Shown: positions 30,288-34,236 of the stretch, piece by piece
How the letters are laid out: each line of letters opens with the position of its first letter
Numbering within the stretch: position 1 is the stretch's first letter
Source: CAZGCA01 sp964524145
GTDB lineage: Bacteria > Hydrogenedentota > CAZGCA01
Assembly (NCBI GenBank): GCA_964524145.1
Contig: CAZGCA010000066.1
Location: 1 to 34,236, forward strand
Direction: 5' to 3'
Length of the DNA stretch: 34,236 bases
The notes under the pieces: generated by a model
Seen by the model: only the letters and a program-made list of their open reading frames with translations
What the model was told of the DNA's origin: nothing
Database searches by the model: none
Position numbers and translations under genes: made by a program

Positions 30288-31160
30288 ATGAGTAGGCGGA
30301 AATCCATTTCCCCAAAGGTCCAGGCTGAAGTTCTGCTCAGGTGTGCGCGACGATGTTGTCTCTGTTACGGAATGAGCGGCGATTTCGAAGTGAAGACAGG
30401 CCAGATTGCCCATGTTGACCATGATCCCTCAAATAGCCGCGTCGGGAACCTTGTGTTTCTATGCCTGGAACACCACGAGGCTTACGATAGCAGAACTAGC
30501 CAGAGCAAAGGCGTCACACAAGAAGAGGTCAGGCTATATAGGAACATTCTTCATGCAGATGTCTCAACGCAACTGCCGCGCCTTGAGGAAGAACCAGAGA
30601 AGATGTACCCCAGAGAATCGCTTAGTTTTCATGAGATGTTAAAGTCACTAAGGAGCTCAGAGCTGCATGCGAGCTGCCTTCTCAATGATTCTGAGATTGA
30701 GAGTGCCATTGAGGCGAAATTCCTAAGGATTGACCCATTCAACCGTGACAATCTGCATGCGGCCAGTTACTCCTTGTGTCTTGGACAGCAAGCCGTGGTC
30801 GGACATTCCCTCCGCGAGATAGGCTCTGGCAAACCTCTTGTGCTTACGAAGGGAGATGTCGCAGTCGTCCCCACTCGCGAGTTCCTCGCATTGCCACCAG
30901 ATTTGGTGGGGCGCTTAATTGAACATGGGCCTTTGGGAGGCAGGATTTTCGTCTCAGGCAGCGGACACGTTGACCCGGGGTATATGGGCCGGCTCATTTT
31001 GCTAATTGAGAATCGAGGGCTGCGTGACACCGAGATAGAAGCGATGACGCGAATTGCATCAATTGAGTTCATGCTCTTGAGCCCCTGGTCGTCCCGACGC
31101 TACAGGGGAAAACTTCCGGGAAATGGGGGACTGGCACCATTTTTTGAGGGGATAGCTTAG
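30288..31160 (+). CDS. HNH domain fused to dCTP deaminase/dUTPase-like domain
   Basis: 290 aa. Residues about 10-90 form an HNH/zinc module (CCLCYG with C23/C26, GQIAHVDHDPSNSRVGN, LCLEHHEAYDSRTSQSKG) common in defence-associated proteins. Residues about 131-265 resemble the dCTP deaminase/dUTPase fold (LNDSEIESAI, LVLTKGDVAVVPTREFLALP, HVDPGYMGRLILLIENRG). Hand alignment keeps the Glu after the DPG motif (E241) but not the Ser and Arg of the SSLAR motif of E. coli Dcd, so it may bind rather than deaminate nucleotides. It sits between two TIR-like genes. The ATG at 30288 is the likely start; its ribosome-binding site (AAAGGATG) is weak. Confidence 0.82.
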   Translation: MSRRKSISPKVQAEVLLRCARRCCLCYGMSGDFEVKTGQIAHVDHDPSNSRVGNLVFLCLEHHEAYDSRTSQSKGVTQEEVRLYRNILHADVSTQLPRLEEEPEKMYPRESLSFHEMLKSLRSSELHASCLLNDSEIESAIEAKFLRIDPFNRDNLHAASYSLCLGQQAVVGHSLREIGSGKPLVLTKGDVAVVPTREFLALPPDLVGRLIEHGPLGGRIFVSGSGHVDPGYMGRLILLIENRGLRDTEIEAMTRIASIEFMLLSPWSSRRYRGKLPGNGGLAPFFEGIA

Positions 31161-31292
31161 AAGGGGATGCTCAGCGGCTGTGAATCGGAGGAAGATGTGA
31201 GGAGCATTCGCTTGAACAGACGCACAGACTGTCTGTCCCTTGCACAGAGATCGGGTTCTGAGCAAGGCGAAGAAGGGGCTGGGATACCCATT

Positions 31293-31319
31293 AAGAATAG
31301 GTGCCTGTCCCTGATTCTT
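31293..31319. repeat. Small inverted repeat (AAGAAT / ATTCTT)
   Basis: AAGAAT at 31293-31298 and ATTCTT at 31314-31319 flank GTGCCTGTCC-rich sequence in the 185-nt gap before the second TIR-like gene. Another short palindrome (ACAGACTGTCTGT) lies upstream at about 31225-31237. They may be scattered mini-repeats. Confidence 0.4.
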
Positions 31320-31345
31320 GCAGCGGACCAGAGAGGGAGGCAGCA

Positions 31346-32242
31346 ATGGAACTAATATCAAAAGAGAAGGCGCTTGATCTTCTGGAGAAGACAATATCGG
31401 AGGGCGCACGACTGCAACAGGGTCATCAGGACCGTGAACGGTGGCAAACCTGGGAGAGAGACGCAACAGTGCGGATCCGTACCATTTTCGGCTCCGAATC
31501 TTCGCCTTGGCACGAAATCATGCCGCTTATCAACGAAATGAAGGAGCTCGACAGCCCTCTCAGCAAGAAGAACGTCGTTGGCAGGGTTTTGGCAATGTTG
31601 CGATCGTTCTATTCCGAAGTCCAGGATATCTGGACTGACAGGGGTACGCAAGATGACGTCGATACCTCGTCTGAAATGCCCGAAAATGAAGCTGGACGGG
31701 ATTCGGCGAGCAACAAAGTCTTCGTCGTGCATGGTCACGATCACACGAGAATGCAAGCTCTCACTAGGTGGCTCGAGGATCTCGAGCTAATGCCCATAGT
31801 CCTTCACGAGCAGCCAAGCCGGGGGGACACGATCGTTGAGAAACTTGAGTCGCACGACAAGGTTGCTTTTGCGGTCGTACTTCTCACACCAGACGATGTT
31901 GGCGCGATGAAAAAGGATCGTGACGACCTTCAACCTCGTGCACGGCAGAATATGGTGTTCGAACTTGGCCACTTTATCGCGAGGCTTGGCCGGCGACGGA
32001 CTCGGGCTCTAGACGACCTTCAACCTCGTGCTCGGCAGAATGTGGTGCTTGAACTTGGCTACTTTATGGCGAAGCTTGGACGTATACGAACTCGGGCTCT
32101 AGTCGTAGAGGGCGTTGAGATCCCGTCGGATTACTCGGGTGTCGTGTACATCAAAATCGACAGAGAAGATGCGTGGAAACACAAGCTGGCGAGGGAACTC
32201 AAAGCAGCTGGACTTCCAATCGACATGAACAAGATAGTATAG
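31346..32242 (+). CDS. TIR-like nucleotide-binding protein with duplicated catalytic motif
   Basis: 298 aa. N-terminal helical domain (1 to about 100), a low-complexity linker, then a PF10137-type TIR-like domain (about 124-298): KVFVVHGHDHTRMQALTRWL, HEQPSRGDTIVEKL, VVLLTPDDVGA, and the catalytic RARQNVVLELG. The last motif, with its flanks, is present twice in tandem (residues 193-222 and 223-252), giving two candidate glutamates, E207 and E237; normal family members have one, followed by GVEIPSDYSGVVYI as here after the second copy. The reading frame stays open. ATG 31346 has GGGAGG upstream. The C-terminus KAAGLPIDMNK is typical. Probably a defence effector with an altered active site loop. 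Confidence 0.88.
   Translation: MELISKEKALDLLEKTISEGARLQQGHQDRERWQTWERDATVRIRTIFGSESSPWHEIMPLINEMKELDSPLSKKNVVGRVLAMLRSFYSEVQDIWTDRGTQDDVDTSSEMPENEAGRDSASNKVFVVHGHDHTRMQALTRWLEDLELMPIVLHEQPSRGDTIVEKLESHDKVAFAVVLLTPDDVGAMKKDRDDLQPRARQNMVFELGHFIARLGRRRTRALDDLQPRARQNVVLELGYFMAKLGRIRTRALVVEGVEIPSDYSGVVYIKIDREDAWKHKLARELKAAGLPIDMNKIV
31922..32101 (+). repeat. 90-bp in-frame tandem duplication in TIR-like gene
   Basis: Copies 31922-32011 and 32012-32101 abut exactly. By eye they differ at 12 of 90 positions, with long identical ends (first 20 and last 12 bases). The divergence is too high for a fresh slippage event or assembly error. Confidence 0.92.
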
Positions 32243-32320
32243 GTGGCCTGACTCACAACGGCGAGGATTTCAGGCACGGACTACGAAACAGGGGAGGATA
32301 GGCGGCAGGCGCCTCTCATT

Positions 32321-32348
32321 GTAGGTAGCATGTAGTAGATAGTATGTA
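32321..32348. repeat. Heptad tract (GTANNTA-like x4)
   Basis: Units GTAGGTA, GCATGTA, GTAGATA, GTATGTA with exact 7-nt spacing, followed by a run of G. Confidence 0.75.
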
Positions 32349-32479
32349 GGGGGGGATAAGCGTAATGGTCAGCGGGGCAGCGCTACGTTTCCCAGAAGTC
32401 GAGCTGGGCGTTTTGTGACGGGACGGGCGGTCGTTTGCCGGCGATGATGATGTAGGGAGCAAAGCTTAGTAGGTATATC

Positions 32480-32507
32480 TAGTAGGTAGTAGGTAGTAGG
32501 TAGGGAG
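32480..32507. repeat. Heptad tract (TAGTAGG x3, TAGGGAG)
   Basis: Three identical TAGTAGG units and a fourth variant; a single TAGTAGG also lies at 32467-32473, two units upstream in phase minus one base. Confidence 0.85.
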
Positions 32508-32551
32508 TAGGGGTAGGAAAAGCGCGGGATTCAGCGGGGGAGATGTAGGGT

Positions 32552-32667
32552 GCGGCCGATCGGCGGAGTGAGGCACGCTTCGTTGCCGACTATCCTATCA
32601 CCCCGGTTCTGCTGCAGCGATCCTGGCTCGATAGCACAGCACCACACGCGTTCTCGACAACAGTCAG
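32552..32667 (-). repeat. Diverged second copy of the prepilin promoter/leader
   Basis: This stretch aligns colinearly with 33711-33825. The best block, TTCTGCTGC-x-GCGATCCTG (32607-32625 versus 33764-33782), differs at one base. In this copy the -35 box reads TTGTCG rather than TTGACA. No gene lies at the expected distance downstream on the minus strand, so it may be the relic of a lost or moved prepilin gene. Confidence 0.6.
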
Positions 32668-32700
32668 GCTTGTCGAGATCCGCGTGTCACTCGATAAAGA

Positions 32701-32729
32701 AAGCCACGGGCGCGGAGCCCGTGGCTTTT
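32701..32729 (-). terminator. Intrinsic terminator of the prepilin-like gene
   Basis: Perfect 11-bp stem (AAGCCACGGGC / GCCCGTGGCTT) with a 5-nt loop, 26 nt beyond the prepilin stop codon on the minus strand. Both ends carry A/T runs (minus strand continues TTTCTTTATC), so it could act in both directions and also stop transcription coming from the left. Confidence 0.85.
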
Positions 32730-32754
32730 CTGCAGGAGCCGCGTTTTCCGAAAC

Positions 32755-33627
32755 TCACAACATTCCCAAGACCGTGGCCCATGAAACGCTCACCGGGTAG
32801 GTGCTCGGATACTTGGAGAACTCGACGTGGCCGTCCATGTAGAGCACGTTGCACCCGCCCGGGATATGGTTGAAGTTCTTGCCGTTTGTGATCTCATCAT
32901 ACATGATAGGCAGTTCGCTTTGCGCGAGAGCGCTGGCAGCCGGATTGTTGATGTCGGTGATGAAGAACCGCTCGATACCTTCGCGCAGCCGGTACGCCGT
33001 CACATCCTGCCCGTTGTCGTTTTCATATTCGAGGTCGCGATCTAACCCCGCTGTGTTTCCGAAGATCGCGGGCATGATTCTGCCGGTGAAAAGCTCCATA
33101 AGGAAGCCTGTGTCGATATTTACGCCGGGGAGGGAAGGAACCAGGTTTTCATCAGTTCCGGCGATATTGACGTTGTCCTTGGTGATCGCCCAGCCGAGGT
33201 ACTTGTACGACACGCCGTCGAACCGACAGGGATCTATCCGATTATCCGGATCACCGTCGATGCTCCATCTGCCGCCTTCTAGCTCCGTGATACCATCCTC
33301 GTCCGACGGACAGAGAATCACCTTCGGGTCATTGAGGTATTCGGGATAGAGGGAAGGTCCATTGAAGAAAAAGCTGCCATCCGTAAATCCTAGGCATGGT
33401 GGTTGCCCGTCTACTGAACCAACTGCTCTTGTCATTGGGAACGAGCCGTCCCACTCGTTCGCGTACATCTTGAATACAAGACCCATCTGTTTCAGGTTGT
33501 TGGCGCACGACGCCCGCCGCGCGGCCTCTCGTGCCCTTGCGAGCGCCGGCAGGAGTATCGCGGCCAGTATACCGATGATCGCGATCACCACCAACAACTC
33601 TATCAACGTGAATCCTTTTCTGTTCAT
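32755..33627 (-). CDS. Type IV prepilin-like protein, H-X9-DG (DUF1559-like) family
   Basis: 290 aa. MNRKGFTLIELLVVIAII is a prepilin signal: peptidase cleavage is expected between G5 and F6, leaving a hydrophobic N-terminal helix (about 6-27) with the E5-equivalent glutamate. The conserved RRASCANNLKQMG follows, and near the C-terminus HIPGGCNVLYMDGHVEF is the H-X9-DG region (spacing here is 10). These proteins are greatly multiplied in Planctomycetota, Lentisphaerota, Hydrogenedentota and relatives, and are thought to be pseudopilins of a type II secretion-like or pilus system. The ATG at 33627 is fixed by the signal; GGAGGG lies about 10 nt upstream. A promoter and a terminator frame it as a single-gene unit. 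Confidence 0.93.
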   Translation of the reverse strand: MNRKGFTLIELLVVIAIIGILAAILLPALARAREAARRASCANNLKQMGLVFKMYANEWDGSFPMTRAVGSVDGQPPCLGFTDGSFFFNGPSLYPEYLNDPKVILCPSDEDGITELEGGRWSIDGDPDNRIDPCRFDGVSYKYLGWAITKDNVNIAGTDENLVPSLPGVNIDTGFLMELFTGRIMPAIFGNTAGLDRDLEYENDNGQDVTAYRLREGIERFFITDINNPAASALAQSELPIMYDEITNGKNFNHIPGGCNVLYMDGHVEFSKYPSTYPVSVSWATVLGML

Positions 33628-33710
33628 GATCTGGTGCCCTCCACGTGCGGTACCCACTCACCTACGATATGTGTTGGTACGCGTCTTACGAAGCCTCCCA
33701 GGCGGCACAG

Positions 33711-33825
33711 CCGATCGCCAGGGTGCCGCGCGCTTCGTCCCCTGATTCCTCTTTCACCTCCCTTCTGCTGCTGCGATCCTGCATCGATAGTACATCGCCA
33801 CCCACGATTCTGTCAACAGTTCTGG
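33711..33825 (-). repeat. Prepilin promoter/leader (reference copy of the repeated element)
   Basis: Aligns with 32552-32667 over about 115 bp. It includes the promoter at 33788-33817 and about 70 nt of untranslated leader with an orphan AAGGGAGGTGAAAG that has no start codon after it. Confidence 0.6.
33788..33817 (-). promoter_or_regulatory. Sigma-70-type promoter of the prepilin-like gene
   Basis: On the minus strand, a perfect -35 TTGACA (33817-33812), 18 bp, and a -10 TACTAT (33793-33788, 4 of 6 consensus). The expected start near 33780 leaves a leader of about 150 nt before the ATG at 33627. Confidence 0.6.
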
Positions 33826-33950
33826 GCGGCAGGAGGGTAACCATTCAGTGACGGAGGAAACCTGGTGAGAAGAGCGGACGGTCACAGGTTATCAGCAGGT
33901 GAACGAACACAACTAGAGACGCACGCATATCCCTGACAGGGAAAGGATTG

Positions 33951-34023
33951 TAGCGCAGGCTTCCAGCCTGCATCTTCCAGCCTGCACAACAAAAATCGAG
34001 ATGCAGGCTGGAAGCCTGCGGTA
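33951..34023. repeat. Large inverted repeat with GCAGGCTGGAAGCCTGC core
   Basis: Arms 33951-33973 and 34001-34023 are 23 bp with one mismatch; each arm itself contains the near-palindrome GCAGGCTTCCAGCCTGC, and the 27-nt spacer repeats CTTCCAGCCTGCA. From memory, this core recurs in intergenic DNA of many environmental bacteria. Transcripts could form a long hairpin. No transposase is present. The rest of 33826-34236 shows no gene. Confidence 0.85.
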
Positions 34024-34217
34024 CACGCGTGACTGAATGGTTACGCGGGTTGGTTACACCTTTTGCCCGAGCCATTTGCGCTGCTGGTACCTGTTGTTAT
34101 GGGAGGATGATGCAAAGCAGTAAGGAGACTTGTTACCCCGAAGATATGGGTAACTCGTCGTGTTCTTGTGTTCTCGGACGACTGAAGTGTCGAATTGACC
34201 CCCAAACAGATGTGGAG

Positions 34218-34236
34218 TGCGCAAGCTTGCTTGCGC
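34218..34236. repeat. Palindrome GCGCAAG-CTTG-CTTGCGC at window edge
   Basis: Perfect 7-bp arms around CTTG; cut by the window end. It resembles scattered short palindromic repeats and may extend to the right. Confidence 0.6.

Larger units (their letters stand above)
32243..32698. other. Intergenic region with heptad tracts and relic sequence
   Basis: No intact gene is visible. Four 7-nt units lie at 32321-32348 (GTAGGTA, GCATGTA, GTAGATA, GTATGTA, then a G-run), and four at 32480-32507 (TAGTAGG x3, TAGGGAG). On the minus strand, 32383-32467 is open and could be the 3' end of a lost gene (ends NAQLDFWET, stop). A two-part hairpin lies at 32644-32687 (ACACGCG/CGCGTGT and CTCGACAA/TTGTCGAG). 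A diverged copy of the prepilin promoter/leader covers 32552-32667. Confidence 0.5.

Noticed and set aside
28427..32242. Known Thoeris or CBASS system.
   Set aside because: I see no ThsA-type SIR2/SLOG protein and no CD-NTase cyclase, only TIR-like proteins with other partners.
27873..32507. CRISPR array suggested by spaced repeats.
   Set aside because: Units are 7 nt with no spacers, and there are no cas genes.

Overview
The window looks like a chromosome segment from an anaerobic bacterium of about 57-60% GC. The strongest pointers are an H-X9-DG type (DUF1559-like) type IV prepilin-like protein at the right end, a four-subunit ferredoxin-linked 2-oxoacid oxidoreductase, MinD ATPases carrying ferredoxin domains, and intergenic DNA full of short palindromes and 7-nt periodic repeats. 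This mix fits uncultured lineages around Planctomycetota, Lentisphaerota, Hydrogenedentota or Sumerlaeota. That placement is inferred from gene content only.

Region 1 (423-17387, + strand) is the main system. A PAS/AAA+/Fis sigma-54 activator (423-1790) is followed by a well-spaced -24/-12 promoter (1928-1943) and then by about 22 same-strand genes, many overlapping by 1-14 nt. They encode stand-alone NifX-like (dinitrogenase Fe-Mo cofactor domain) proteins, Gly/Met-rich DUF5320-like small proteins, a C_GCAxxG_C_C protein, a TauE/SafE permease, a CoA-disulfide-reductase-like flavoprotein, an FmdE protein, two MinD ATPases with 2x[4Fe-4S] inserts, a J-domain protein, thioredoxin reductase, a DUF6132-thioredoxin fusion, two FmdB zinc ribbons, a DUF1638 protein, an Mrp ATPase fused to a NifX domain, a metallo-hydrolase, and a CDF transporter fused to NifX and MIP18 domains. 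The core (sigma-54 activator, NifX-like proteins, paired Fd-MinD ATPases, Mrp-NifX fusion) matches the gene set of the orange protein (ORP) complex of Desulfovibrio, whose ORP carries a Mo-Cu-S cluster. Here it is greatly expanded, and I read it as a candidate heterometal-sulfur cluster assembly and handling system with its own redox and metal transport parts.

Region 2 (17541-20787, +) holds an ABC exporter (ATPase plus permease), a membrane-anchored helical-repeat protein, a truncated radical SAM gene and a NifU/IscU-type scaffold. Region 3 (20836-27608) holds a DUF362 ferredoxin protein (-), a MOSC/5-formyl-THF cyclo-ligase fusion (+), a DegT/DnrJ aminotransferase (-), and a complete VOR/KOR-type oxidoreductase operon (delta-alpha-beta-gamma, -).

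Region 4 (27609-32242) begins with a repeat-rich gap and continues with a lower-GC, same-strand gene group: a two-TM membrane protein, a TIR-like protein, an HNH/dCTP-deaminase-like fusion, and a second TIR-like protein whose catalytic motif is tandemly duplicated. This is a candidate anti-phage defence island. Region 5 (32243-34236) holds heptad repeats, a prepilin-like gene (-) with its own promoter and terminator, a diverged second copy of that promoter/leader, and large palindromes.
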